Assembly (NCBI RefSeq): GCF_009727055.1 | Contig: NC_052353.1 | Span: 45,870,935 to 45,934,934 of the forward strand | Length of the DNA stretch: 64,000 nt | Reading direction: 5' to 3' | Origin: Benincasa hispida | Lineage: Eukaryota; Streptophyta; Magnoliopsida; Cucurbitales; Cucurbitaceae | Part shown: positions 23,246-35,255 of the stretch, piece after piece | Numbering within the stretch: the first letter of the stretch is position 1 | Layout: the number at the start of each line of letters is the position of its first letter | Program-made: the position numbers and the translations under genes | Notes under the pieces: model-generated | Told to the model about the DNA's origin: nothing | The model's input: the letters and a program-made list of their open reading frames with translations, nothing else | The model's database searches: none

Positions 23246-25040
23246 TGTTGGGTTTTATGTCCTAAAACTCGTGGTATGTAAACAATGAAGCTTATTCTGA
23301 AAATTCAATAAAGGTGTTATTGAATAGATCTATTGCTTGAATAGAAATCCAATAAACCTAAAAGTCTCTTGACTCTTGGATGAGTACTTGAACTCTATGT
23401 GGAGACATAAAGGTGGATCAGGTTCGAGTAAATAGTCAAAATGATCTATAGTACATGGATAAGGTTGGGTACCTTATTCTGGTAACACTATTGGATACGG
23501 CCTGCTCTGTAGTTGTTACATGGAGTTGTAAAGTGCTACAAACGAAGTGATCCTAATTCGTTCATATTGAACATGAGGAGTGGGGATGTCCTTGTGGTAA
23601 AGAGTTTGTACAAGATTGGACCACGAAATGAGTACTCTTACTTTATAACACTATTTACTGTTTAAGACTGACTATTTCAAAGCGATGACCTAGGTAACTT
23701 GACCTTAATCCTGAGCTAACTATGAACTTCTGTTTATCTGGGATTGCCCTTAGATTTGCATAAGTGAGAGTTGGCTCAACAGCGCCAACTCAATATGACT
23801 GCCATTTCAGGGGTGAGACTAGATGGATAGTCGAGGACATAAGGTGAAGAGGGAATTCACTCTTACCCGCTTTAGGGATAGTAGAGCGATTGTTCCCTTA
23901 AGTGCTGATTCTAGGGCTTGAACAAGGGATCCTGCCCTCTCATTTGGCATGAGAGGGACTCAGTTTTGTGATTGGATCACAAAACAATTGTTCATCAAGG
24001 GATCGGTGGGGACTTAAAAAATAAGAGGTAATTTCAGGGGTAAAACAGAGATTTGACCCAGCCGTTATTACGAACAACCTGTGAAGGGTTAACTTGCTAA
24101 TCATGGTTATATCGAGTGGACATAATATATTTATAGTGAGGGGAGTTCAACTATGGGCTTTAGTGGAGTGACCCATTAGTTAACGAATGAGGGTTAGATC
24201 GGTCTAATGAGTTTAGCCGATTAATCTCGAATCGTTGGAGCCCATGATCTGTAGGTCCATGATGTCCCCCTACTAGCTCGAAAATGGATTAGCTCTAGAA
24301 TAACATGATAAGTTAATTTGAAACGTTCAAATTAGAATCAAACGGAATTGCAGAAAATATATTTAAATATGATTTAAATATATGAAGATGAATTTGTGTA
24401 AAAATTAATTTAATATTGGATATTAAATTAATTATAATTATTTAAATTGTTTGAATAATTATTTATTAATTTTATTAGAAAATTAATTTAAAAAAATTAA
24501 TAAATTTTGATTTTAGAAAAAAAATATGATTTTAAATCAAAATGGATTTTTGAAACTTGAAAAATTACACAAAATTGAAAATGAGTTTTTCGTCTTCAAC
24601 TAGCTTACAAGGAACCCACCTTCTCCTTTGGTTTACTTCAAGCATGAGTTGCATCTCATGCAGCACATCTCTTTGCATGATAGTCTGCAATATATTGAAG
24701 AGATTGGAGTGAAGAAAGGGGTGAAGAACTGACTGGATTTTTGCTGAAAAATTCGGATGAAGAAGGTGTTCTTCAATGAGTTGGTTCAGTGAGTTTTCTC
24801 CATATTCCCTTTGATTCCAGCTTATTTTGAGTCCCACGACTCAATCTAGAGCACCAAGAGGATAGAAGAGAAGATCTTGTGGTGGTTTACACAAGGATTT
24901 AGAGGATTTTGTAGTTGAAAATGGAGATTTCGTTGGTTCGGCCAAGGTATGTTCATGAAACCCATTATACTCTGTTTTTAGCATGTTTCTTTTCAACCAA
25001 AATTAATGAATTAGAATGCTTATGGATCCTGATTTCATCA
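23246..25040 (+). repeat. Copia 3' LTR (LTR-B family)
   Basis: It starts TGTTGGGTTTTATGTCC and runs about 1.8 kb. It is closely similar to the paired LTRs at 40991-42850 and 51326-53205 but more diverged. It ends near ATTTCATCA where the family normally ends CATTCCTACA. It belongs to the deleted element whose gag lies at 21816. The open frames inside it on both strands are not genes. Confidence 0.8.
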
Positions 25041-25053
25041 TGCCTCATGATGG

Positions 25054-26185
25054 TGTTGATCCAACAGTAAAGTCGTGCTGCGTGAGCTTTCCAATGAAAC
25101 TACAAAAACTTCAACAAGAGTTTTTGAAGAGTCTGCTACATCAGCAAGAGTTATTGATGGAAGTTCATCTAGTAGGTTGGTTCCATTTCAAGAGTTGAGG
25201 GAACCTCGACACAGTGGGAGGGTTACGAACTCACCCGTTCACTATCTAGGTTTTACTAAAATTCTTGCTATGATAGTAGATGGCGATGTTGAGGATCCGT
25301 TGTCTTATCAGAAGGCAATGGAGAATGTTGACCGGGATGAATGGGTCAAGGCCATGGATCTCGAGATGGAGCCAATGTACTTCAACTCAGAATGGGATCT
25401 TGTAGATCAGCCTGATGGGGTAAGACCTATAGGTTATAAATGGATCTACAAGCGCAAACGGGGTGCTGATGGAAAGGTGCAAATCTTCAAGGCTCAACTT
25501 GTGGCAAAGGGTTATACCCAGGTAGAGAGAGTCGACTATGAGGAGACTTTCTCACCTGTTGCCATGTTAAAGTCTATCTGCCCTCCTGTCCATTGTAGCT
25601 TATTATAATTATGAGATCTGGAAAATGGACGTCAAGACGGCCTTTCTGAATGACAATCTTGAGGAGACCATTTACATGGTGCAACCCGAGGGATTTATAG
25701 TCCAAGGTCAAGAGAAAAAGGTTTGCAAGCTGAATCGGTCTATTTATGGGCTGAAACAGGTGTCTAGATCTTGGAACATGCGGTTTGATACTGCGATCAA
25801 GTCGTATGGCTTTGACTAGAACGTTGATGAACCTTGTGTCTACAAGAAGATCATCAACGCTTCAGTAGTCTTCTTAGTGTTGTATGTAGACAATATACTA
25901 CTCATTGGGAATGATGTAGGTCTACTGACTGCAGTTAAGAACTGACTAGCGACCCAATTCCAAATGAAAGATTTGGGAGAGACTCAGTTTGTTCTGGGTA
26001 TACAGATCTTTTGGGATCATAAGAACAAAGTGTCAGCACTGTCTCAGGCATCGTACATTGACAAGATGTTGCTCAAGTGCTCGATGCAGGACTCCAAGAG
26101 GGACCTACTGTCGTTTAGGCATGGAGTCACTTAGTCTAAAGACGTGTCCTAAGCCACCTCCAAGAAGGGCCTACTGCTGTTCAGG
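25054..26185 (+). pseudogene. Copia RT fragment
   Basis: This is a plus-strand polyprotein piece. The linker begins SKVVLRELSNETT, then comes REPRHSGRV, and RT runs from EDPLSYQKAMENVDRDEW through KWIYKRKRGADGK, LVAKGYTQ and a KTAFLNDNLEE segment after a frameshift at about 25570. The catalytic box reads YVDN (25883-25894) instead of YVDD, and in-frame stops occur at 25817 and 25943. It stops abruptly at 26185 against minus-strand gag sequence. No LTR is attached on either side. It is a near relative of the minus-strand copy at 12219-13430. Confidence 0.87.
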
Positions 26186-26189
26186 CATT

Positions 26190-27843
26190 AGATTGAAGAA
26201 TCTTTTGGCTCTTCAATGGATGTCCGTTTGAATTCTCAATAATTCTTCTCATCATTATGGACCCTAGATGATCCAATCTGTCATGCCAAATAGCAAATAT
26301 ATCTGGATTCATGAACTTTAGTTTCATTGTTGCATATGTTTCAATTACTCGTATATGAGTATAATATAATCCAGAAGATAGAGCAGACAACTTTTCCAAT
26401 ATACATTTTTAATTTGAGGCAGTAGAGATAATATATAAATGTTCCACATAATTTTTACTATTTGTCTCAATATGATAACCGTTGCAATATATATCTTTAA
26501 AACTTAGAAGATTTCTCTTTGATTGGTTAGAGAACAATGTATTGTCAATGGTAAATTTTGTTCCTCTAGGAAAAATAATATTTATTTTTCAAATCCTTAA
26601 ATTAAATTTGTAGAACCTGATATTGTATTGACTTTTGCTTTCAGTATTGTCAATTTGAAAAATATTTATAAGTATTGTGTGCGTAATTACACTGTCTGCC
26701 AGAGATATATCTTGTTTGCTCATTTTTGAATCACCTCACATGTGAAATGATCTATGTTTCTTCATTAAAAGAAAATAATTACAATAAGAAAAACAACACT
26801 TGGAATATACAAATAAGTCCACCACATTCAAATTTTTCATATGGGATAAGTCAAATATGTCATTATCCTGGTATGCAAAATTTGCTTCCACATTTTTCCA
26901 TTTTTCTTTCAAGGAGGTTTGATAGAGATTAACTAAGTGTTTTGACGTACGACAAATAGTGACCAATGTCCAGTCATTCCGCATCATGAGCATTTATTTT
27001 CAACACTTTTTGACTTATCTTGTGGAATTTTTCCTTTGTGATCATCAGTGTGGTTCTTTTGAAATTTGAATAATTAGAGCGACCACCATGAAAATAATAA
27101 TAAGTTCTTCCTCTACCACGGTCATGACCTCGACCACGATAATGACCACGACCTCAACTACGATTGTTAATATTCACAACATTCACTTTAGAGAATTGTG
27201 TTGTTCCAGTTGACTGAGATTCGTAGTTCTTCATTAATAGCTCGTTGTGTTGTTTTGTCACAAGAAGACATGAAATTAGTTTAGAATATAGTTTAAAACC
27301 TTTCTCTTGATAATGTTATTGTAGGAACATATTCGAGACATGAAATGTAGAAAATGTATTCTTTAACATATCAACATCAATAATTTTTCTTCCACATAAC
27401 AATAATTTTGAATTGATTTTAAATAATGTGGAATTGTAATCACTTATTGATTTAAATTCTTGTAGCCTCAAATGCATCCATTCGTAACGAGCTTTAAGAA
27501 AAATAACTTTTTTTTATGATCATATATTTCTTTGAAATTTTTCCACAAGATACGAGGATCTTTTATTATAAAATACTCCATTTTCAATCCTTTTTGGAGA
27601 TGATGACGAAGGAAAATCATAGTTTTTGTTTTGTCCTAACTGAATGGCGTATTTCCTTCTTTAACTATTTCCCCGAGATCCATAAGCATACAAGTAGATT
27701 TCGACATTGAGCACCCATGACAAATAATTATTGTCATTAATGTCAAGGGCTACGAATCCTAATTTCTTAAGATTTTTCATGGCAACATTACCTTTAGGAC
27801 CTACCTTCAACGAGGGAAGAGACAGGAGCTCGTGTTGATAACG
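26190..27843 (-). pseudogene. Copia Gag and protease-proximal remnant of a second lineage
   Basis: On the minus strand, from right to left: gag N-terminal region (27840-27200, frames broken), an Arg/Gly-rich stretch with GRG repeats (about 27175-27100), the TCRTSKHLVNLYQ segment after the zinc knuckle (26993-26736), and the gag-pre-integrase word WHDRLDHLGSIMMRRIIENSNGH (26290-26215, given here in part as WHDRLDH). The primer-binding-site-like sequence CGTTATCAACACGAG is present in complement at 27829-27843. It is a different copia lineage from the rest of the window (short LTR, different primer site). Integrase onward is missing. Confidence 0.8.
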
Positions 27844-28209
27844 TGTTATGAAGTTGAGAAGTACAGCGAGAACATAGATATGAAGAAAAATATAATATGA
27901 TAATATAATAATAAAATAAAATAACGAAAATTATGAAAATAGGATAATATGGAAATTCAAAATGGGATTTTGGAATTTATCACCAATGTCGATATTTTTT
28001 CAAGATCTACTAAATGTCATTATTTATAGGCAAAATGACAAGTAGGATGTGGTCTTACATAGACAACAAGCATGAATAACTACAAGATACATGAACAACA
28101 TGAAGAATGACATGATTTTTAGGACACTAAGCCGCCATCTATATTATAATATTTATAATAGCGCTAACTTTGTTTATATTTTAACTCTTTTTACTATCTT
28201 TCTAACATT
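27844..28209 (-). repeat. Short copia 5' LTR
   Basis: Read on the plus strand it starts TGTTATGAAGTTG and ends CTTTCTAACA, giving the inverted termini TGTTA/TAACA. It abuts the primer-binding-site complement of the gag remnant at 26190-27843. Length is 366 bp, much shorter than the other LTRs here. Confidence 0.7.
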
Positions 28210-29216
28210 TTTTTCTCAACATTTTCGCATGATATCTTGTTTTTTTTTTTTTTTTCTTTCCCCTTCCTAAACTTTCCCTTTCACAAATTTATTTTGTGAA
28301 TGTTCTCATTTTTGTCCCTCTCTAAAGTTTTTGTCCCTTTAATTTTTTTTTATGGTTGTATTAGCAAAATATCCGTAAACCTTTGGATGAATTTCAATTA
28401 TATTATTAGACTTTTGAAAAGTTTTATTTTAACTTTACACTTTAATATTATTCCACTGGAATAAAAGATGAAGTTTGATGTTGTACCTTATTGAAGAAAG
28501 TGGAAGTTGCACATACATTTACAAAATTAATTTTTGCCCATAATTTTTCAAAGTTAAACTTTTATTTTGAAAACTATTTAGATGTTCTGGACTGCACCTA
28601 TCTATGTAGAGTTGTCCAATAAAAATATGACATATGTTAGTTTTTGGTTTTTAAAAAAATGATTTTTATTTTAAAATTGCCTTTGTGTGTTAAAAATTAC
28701 ATGCACTTGTTCTTTTATTATTAGCTTGATTGACTTCATGTCCAAGAAAATTTAAACAAAATGTTGATTTCATAATATTTAATTGAGTTTAAAACTATAA
28801 TTTTTTTAAAAAAACTTTAAAAGTCAAAAGTATATATATGTTTGCTCTACCAACCATTACATAACGCGTGGCACATGCAGTCCATTTCCAACATTCCGTT
28901 TCTCAGAGTTGTCTGCTTGTGAAACTACACCATTACCCTTCCACAGTCCTCAACCCAAACCCCTCCTACGAGGCTAAACCCGTCATTGCACCCAAATTTC
29001 CGAACTTGTCCCGCATTTATGCCTATCCATCGCAACCGTAATGTACTTGAAAAGATTCCAACCACGTGGTAAGCACACGCCCTATCCCCATCAAAATTTA
29101 GATTTTTTTTAATAAATAATGTGATTTAAATAATTACTTACAAAATAGAATTAAAAAGAAACTATTCCAAAAAAAAAATAGAATTGCTAAATCATGAACG
29201 AGATACAAGAGTTTGG

Positions 29217-29299
29217 TAAATAATGTACCATGTCCATGATTTAGGATAAATCGTGTATCATGTCCACGATTTAAGGGTAAATCGTGTACCGGTACACGA
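29217..29299. repeat. About 30-bp tandem repeat with a 16-bp palindrome
   Basis: Three units begin TAAAT at 29217, 29247 and 29278 and share the words GTACCATGTCCA and GATTTA. The third unit ends in the perfect palindrome CGTGTACCGGTACACG (29283-29298). Confidence 0.75.
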
Positions 29300-29914
29300 A
29301 TTATCTTACATGGAAAATAGATTTGATAATTGGATGCAACTAATAGCACATGATACCCTATGCACTAAGAAAATCGTGTAAATAGTCTAAAATTTATGTG
29401 CATATTTCTATTTGATTTTGAGATTTTTTTTTTGTTGATAATTCAAAAATAGATTTTTATTCCACATTTTAATTTCACGTTTAATTTATTAAAAATATTA
29501 TATTTTCTAATGTTAAATAAAAATATCACAATAAGGATATAGTAAATTCGTTTAGAAATGGAATCAAAATTTTAACTAAATATGAATTTAACTCAGTAAA
29601 TATCTAAATTAATTACCCTTAAATGAATTTAGTCAATTAGAAAGGAAACAAAATAACCTAATAAAAGGGAGAATAGTACTAAAAAAGAAGGATAAATAAT
29701 TTGGAAAAAAAATAATTTCAATTGAATTTTAAAGTCTAGATTTGAAAATTTTCCACAAATTAGTTTTTTTTAAAAAAAAAAATAATTACCTTAAATGAAT
29801 TTAGTGCAATTCTCTCCTTAATTTCCTCAATTAATAACAATAATACATCTCATAGGAAAAATGTCAAATTATTTACAGAAATAGCAAAAAAAAAAATACT
29901 GGTAGATATTGATA

Positions 29915-29957
29915 GACTTCTATCAGCGTCTATCCAGGATAGAAACTGATAGAAGTC
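29915..29957. repeat. 21-bp inverted repeat with almost no loop
   Basis: GACTTCTATCAGCGTCTATCC (29915-29935) faces its complement (29937-29957) with 19 of 21 positions matching and one base between the arms. Confidence 0.85.
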
Positions 29958-30522
29958 TAAAACGATTAAATTTTGTCATTTTAAATAATAGTTTCCCTTT
30001 TTTTATTTTCGAAAATTTCTCTAAAAAAAATCTATTAACTAAGAAAACTCGTATACGAGTTTACGATTTAAGGGGTACACGTTTTACCTTTACTAGTGAC
30101 ATGTGGATGCTGATTTGGAGGATTGAAACTCGTGTTCAACTACCATATTTTTTTGCATAGTTTGTGTTTCTATCTTATATCTGAAATTTCTTTTTATATT
30201 TACGTTATTTGTTAAAATAATTTTTGAATTATTCTAAATATGTTATTTTCTTTCAAAAACTGCATTATTCAAGAATTTGACCCTCAATATTTATTTAGAA
30301 AAATAAAAATTTTGGTCCGTTTTTTGAAAATGACCGTTGTAAATATAGAAATATTTGTAGATATAGTATAATGTAAGATATTTTTCAAATATAATTCAGA
30401 TCAAGTTCTTAGATTTAACCAGTGATAAACTATATCAAAATTATCCTTTCGAAAATTACTTGATGAACACTATTTTTTTTTCCCAATATCTTTATTATGT
30501 TATCTATCAATATTATATTAAA

Positions 30523-30564
30523 AGGGGCTAAGAGGGGAGAATTTTTCACATCCCTCTTGCCCCT
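30523..30564. repeat. Imperfect hairpin
   Basis: AGGGGCTAAGAGGG (30523-30536) pairs with CCCTCTTGCCCCT (30552-30564) apart from one bulged T; the loop is 15 nt. A terminator role is not implied. Confidence 0.6.
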
Positions 30565-32740
30565 ACTTTTTTTTTAATTAATATCCATTTTACCCTCACA
30601 TCCACACCTAGTAAGAATGTGCCTTGCACTCACACTTCATGGCAAAATCCTAATCATATAATGAGATATCTTTCATCCTTTAATTTTACGTTCATTTTTA
30701 ACCTAAATTTTTTGAAATTTTAGATATTTTCATATTGCAATCTTTGGAGAAAAAACTACCTCCTTATAAAAAATCATTCACGAATCAAATCATTTTCAAC
30801 AAAATATACATTCGTGCAAATCTATAAAGGGGGCTATATCTCTTCCAATAATCAAGGTAATCACCAATTTTTGCACTTGTTTGCTTTTAGGAATTTTGAT
30901 ATATTTGGTGCAATACCACATATGTTCATGATGGTTGCTTTCAAATTTGCTCTATTTGTGCCTCTATGGTAAGGAGACTTCAATTATGGATGTATCCAAA
31001 ATATAGATGTTGAGATTGAGATTGTTTATTATTTTTTTCTCCCTTTTGCTACTTTGATCGGTAAAGAGGTGAGGATTGAGAGATTGGAGGAACCCATGGC
31101 GGGAAGATATGATAATGCAATGCACATTGGAAAGGTAGAATATTAAGAACCTTTCATACAATTTCTCTATATTTGCTGTAAATTCTCTCTTCCCTGTTTC
31201 TTACTTTTTGGCAACATGAAAATATATATTTTTTTAATATAATGATATGGACAAGATGATTAAGGAAAAATTGACATATAGTGGGAGAAGTTAGAAAATA
31301 TTTAAGGAGAGATTATTAATATTAATTTAATCTTATTTCTTTGTTTTTCAAAATCTCATTCAATAATCTAAATTTTCTCTTACTTGTTACTAAAAGAATA
31401 AATTTATGACTTTAACTAATACAATATATGTTACTGAACTCTTTTTCCATTTTCTTTAATTAATAAAATAAAATAAGTTTATGATTATTCTCTAATATAA
31501 GGTAGATTTTCTTCTATTTTAATTATACATTTTTAACCATTTTGTGGATTAGAGATTAGAAGATAAAAATAGTTTTTATAAATATAAATAAATAAATAAT
31601 CGACAAATTTGTTCCTTTAAACAAGAATGTTCATTTAAAAAATTATGTAAAAAGTTGCCTTCTTTGGCTTTCCCCTCTTAAAGTGAAAAACATAAAAGAA
31701 TTATCTTATTAAATAATAATTAAGATATGTTATCATGTCACTTTTATATTAATTTTATTTCAAAAATTTTATTAGCATCATATTTTAATTTTATATATTT
31801 TATTTTTTATAGTTCTAAATTTTATACCAATTATTTAAATTTTAAATTCAATTATAAGTATTTTCAAAAAAAAATATTTTCCTTTAAAAATCGTGTCATA
31901 AATTTTAACTATATTAAAAATGTCTCATACCCATTGTAAAATAACTTGAAACAAAAAGATATATATCTTTTAACACTATTTTAAAATTAATTCATGTCAT
32001 GTTAAATATTTAACAATTAAAGTTGAGTCAAAATTTTATGTTAAATAATAATTAAATCGCAATTTAAAATTTAATATATAAATTTATGTCAAAAAAAAAA
32101 ATAATTCGCGTGTATCACATGGTCTCCCAACCAGTTTTGTTACTAAAAGGTCGTTTTCAAAAGATATTTTTATTTATAAAATTTGACTGGAAAATTATAT
32201 ATTTTTTAAAAAGAGTAAAAATTATTGCAAGCAATCATAAATTTCAAAGGTAGAAAACTAAGAATTTATCAAACATAGTCTAATTTATTGATGAATTTTT
32301 ACTTTAAAGTTTTAATTTAATCAAAATAAAACCCTATATTTACCCATGCATTGTACGTTTCACCCGATGTTGAACTTTGTATAAATTCACAAATTAATTT
32401 ACACTTTCTTAATATGTTGTTGACATTCCAAAACCGTAGGGGTAACGTAAAAATTGATATTTTTCTCAAATTTATTTAGAAAGAAATTGGTTTGTCTCCC
32501 GATCCGATTATTTGAAACGGCGCGGAAGATAAAGACAAATAATCGTCGACAAAAAAGTGTACCGGAAGAAGCTGTACAGTCCCCCCCGCCACCTACACCT
32601 GTCGGTTACCTCCTCCTTGTAAGGCCCCAATCACCATCATCATTCCCTCCCCTCTGTTTCCTTTTGTCTTCTTCTTCCTCACCATTACCCAAAAAACCAT
32701 TACGCCATTCTGTTAAATTTGCAGACTGCATCTCAATTCT

Positions 32741-32751
32741 CTATATATATA
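32741..32751 (+). promoter_or_regulatory. TATA box of the bHLH gene
   Basis: CTATATATATA lies about 60-70 bp before the ATG at 32810, so transcription would start near 32775 and give a 5' leader of about 35 nt. The upstream 32580-32700 segment is rich in C and CT runs, a pyrimidine patch common in plant core promoters. Confidence 0.65.
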
Positions 32752-32809
32752 CACACATTACACACAACACAATCCCTTGTTCTCTTCTTCTCTCGTTTCA
32801 CCTTTGGTT

Positions 32810-33775
32810 ATGGAGAGCTCTGCCGGCGACGATGCTTCCTCCACTGTTTGGGATGATACTTGCTTCAACGCCATGTTTTCCGGCGTCAGTCTCCAGTCAT
32901 TTCTCGCCGGTGGTAGTCAGAGTCACACATTTTTGCCGTCTCTGTTCGGAGGAGGATACACTGCCGATGCTCTTGCTTTCCCTGACGGTACTACGTCGTT
33001 CTATCCTCAACCGAGCTCTAACTTCGTTGCTGAATGTACCGCTTCTTCCGATGGCTATTTCCTCAAGTTGCCTAAATCCGAGCCGATGAATGTGTATGGA
33101 AACACAGAGACTGAAGAAACTGCGTTCGGTCTTCATGATTCGATGTCGTTTCCTCACTTGCCGGATCTCCGTTCGTTGGAGCAATGTTCGTCGTCGTTTA
33201 ACAAGCGTGCTCGAGTCGATTATTCTATGTTGAATCCGTCGCAGATGGTGGAGCCGATGGTGCGAGGGTGTGAGGGTTTCCAGAAATTTTTTATGCCGTA
33301 TCAGTACAAACCTTCGTCGGATTTAATAACAACTTCTGCTACTGTGTCTCCCACTGTTCAAATCCCTCGCAGCGCATTGGCTCGACAGCGTCGTCAGAAA
33401 TTGAGCGACAAGACGCGTTGCTTGCAGAAACTACTTCCGTGGGACAAAAAGATGGATATCGCTACAATGCTTGAAGAAGCGTGCAAATACGTCAAGTTCC
33501 TTCAAGCGCAACTCGTCGCACTTCAATCCATGCCCTGTGAATCGGCCATTTCTACTTATTCGAGTAATCATTACATTACCGGTGTGTTTGGTGGATTGGA
33601 GAGGCTGAATCGAAACCAACTGTTGCAAGTTTTGGTTAACTCGCCGGTGGCTCAGACAATGCTTTGTTCGCAGAGTTGTTGCGTTTTCTCGGCGGAGCAG
33701 TTGGGGCTTATCCAGAAGATAGCAGAGAAAAGAGTTCTACTGCAGCAAATGTCGACATTCCGTCCCAAACCCTAG
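32810..33775 (+). CDS. bHLH117-like transcription factor
   Basis: A single-exon frame of 321 codons. The ATG at 32810 is the first in-frame ATG after the TATA box; the frame extends 11 codons upstream without an ATG. The helix-loop-helix lies at residues 188-235: basic part R192-R203 (RQRRQKLSDKTR), helix 1 to L209, loop PWDKKM (210-215), helix 2 216-235 ending KFLQAQL. The basic part lacks the His and Glu that contact the E-box in classical bHLH proteins (QRRQKLSDK in place of HxxxERxRR), so binding to CANNTG is doubtful. The N-terminal half is low in structure and Ser-rich; the C-terminal third (about 250-321) is conserved-looking with an NRNQLLQVLVNSPVAQTMLCS segment. The family is nuclear and acts as dimers. 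Assignment to the Arabidopsis bHLH117 group is from memory of the LSDKTRCLQKL..WDKKMD..TMLEEA pattern. Codon use and GC are well above the surrounding DNA. It is convergent with the GeBP-like gene 1.48 kb away. Confidence 0.88.
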   Translation: MESSAGDDASSTVWDDTCFNAMFSGVSLQSFLAGGSQSHTFLPSLFGGGYTADALAFPDGTTSFYPQPSSNFVAECTASSDGYFLKLPKSEPMNVYGNTETEETAFGLHDSMSFPHLPDLRSLEQCSSSFNKRARVDYSMLNPSQMVEPMVRGCEGFQKFFMPYQYKPSSDLITTSATVSPTVQIPRSALARQRRQKLSDKTRCLQKLLPWDKKMDIATMLEEACKYVKFLQAQLVALQSMPCESAISTYSSNHYITGVFGGLERLNRNQLLQVLVNSPVAQTMLCSQSCCVFSAEQLGLIQKIAEKRVLLQQMSTFRPKP

Positions 33776-35255
33776 TTTCCGATGACGTTCCGGCCACCGT
33801 TTGTGGTTCAGACCAACAAAAAGGCAAGGCGGCGCGTCCGGTATCACAAGTTCTCTTTATGTGTTTAGATGTTAGGTTATTACAAAGCATATGTTAGTAT
33901 TAGAATATCCATTCATTTCTCTTCGTTTTTGGTTCATGTAGTCACAATTTAAAATGCTGGGAAATGTTTTTTTGGGTGAAAGTACAATGGAACAGCTACC
34001 TTAGTTTTAGTGATCCAGAAAATTAGGTACACAAATTTCAGTAAAGAATGCAGTTCCTTTTCAGAAGCACCCCATTTTCTGCCTACCATTAATTGCTTTT
34101 CCATTCTGAGTGAGTCCTTGTGCCCAGAATTTTGTTGAAAGTGACATTCAAACTCAGTTTTGTTGCCCAATTAAAATAATAACTTGTAAAGGATAAATTA
34201 TGAAAAATATTTCTTGATCAGCATTTGAAACTTATTTGTCATTTTTCTTTGCACTTTGTCTATTGGAACTCGTTTCAATCATTAATTTGCTGGATATTTC
34301 AAGGCATGGTTATGTTGAAACTGCAGATATATGATAGGAAGCTACAGCATTGGGAACATATCATTGGAAAATAATAATATTTGCATATTTTGTTTAACTG
34401 ATCGTGAAGCTTCATCATATAGTGATTTAACCCATGATCATAACAATTCAGTTTGTAATGAACAATGAACAGTCCTGACCAGTTTGCCCACACTTCGACT
34501 AATCTTACATGATAATCCACTTGATCCTGCAATATTTAGATCCCATGAATACTTTCTTAAATCCTAGATGAAGAGGCAATGTACCCAAAGCAAGATAATG
34601 TAAAAGTAATCATCAATCTCATTATTTTTCTATGAATTGGAGATAAAATGAGGTCTATGCTATTGGTGGATTCTAAAAACAGGGTTTGAGGTAAATTGCA
34701 TATGTAAAAAAGATAAACAGTAAGCAAGCAAATATATGTATTACTACACAAACATAGATGGGATCTGATAAGTTCAAAGTTCTTAATTTTCTCCAAACCA
34801 TTTGGAATGCATATCAGCAAAAACTTCAAATCTTTCTCCTGAGATTGTGAAATTAAATAATGAAATTATTAACCTAAGACAAATATCTCAAATATAATAT
34901 GAATACACTCTATGTAGTTAAAGGGTGTTGGCTACTTTAATTTTCCATTCTAATGCTGCCAATGAGCCAAATACTTGGAATGGTCAGAATAAACCAGACA
35001 GAAAAGCTGAAGAAACAAAGAGTATTGTGTAACAACACTAAAAAGGAATATCATCTATTATATATTATAATTCAGAAAAATACAGAAAGCAACTATTTCT
35101 AGCTACCCCCTTTTAAGAGTGTACAAGTTTCTTTGCATATTGTGGACAAGTACACTCCAAAATGCTCATAATTAAAAGAATTTCAGACCCAAAAAGAGAG
35201 GAAAGAAAAAGGAAAAAAAAACTTCCCCAAGAAACTATTAGTTACCTTGATTAGT
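33776..35255. other. Intergenic region between convergent genes
   Basis: It contains the 3' untranslated regions of both convergent genes. The first 95 bp (33776-33870) remain GC-rich and coding-like in the bHLH frame (see findings). The rest is AT-rich; short open frames on the minus strand (34299-34532, 34557-34829) have no recognisable similarity and poor composition, and I do not call them. Confidence 0.6.

Larger units (their letters stand above)
28210..32740. other. AT-rich intergenic region without recognised genes
   Basis: About 4.5 kb, mostly strongly AT-rich with poly-T/poly-A runs. No open frame with recognisable protein similarity was found on either strand. Items seen: a GC-richer block at 28856-29085, a short tandem repeat with a palindrome at 29217-29299, a near-perfect inverted repeat at 29915-29957, and an imperfect hairpin at 30523-30564. 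The last 170 bp before 32741 are pyrimidine-rich and belong to the bHLH promoter. Confidence 0.7.

Noticed and set aside
24565..24837. Minus-strand 90-codon frame
   Set aside because: It lies within an LTR-B copy; the partner LTRs do not keep the frame.
32454..33089. Plus-strand open frame overlapping the bHLH start
   Set aside because: It is out of frame with the bHLH domain, covers promoter and CT-rich leader, and has low-complexity composition. It is a shadow.
34299..34829. Two minus-strand open frames between the convergent genes
   Set aside because: No recognisable similarity, AT-driven composition and no promoter signals.
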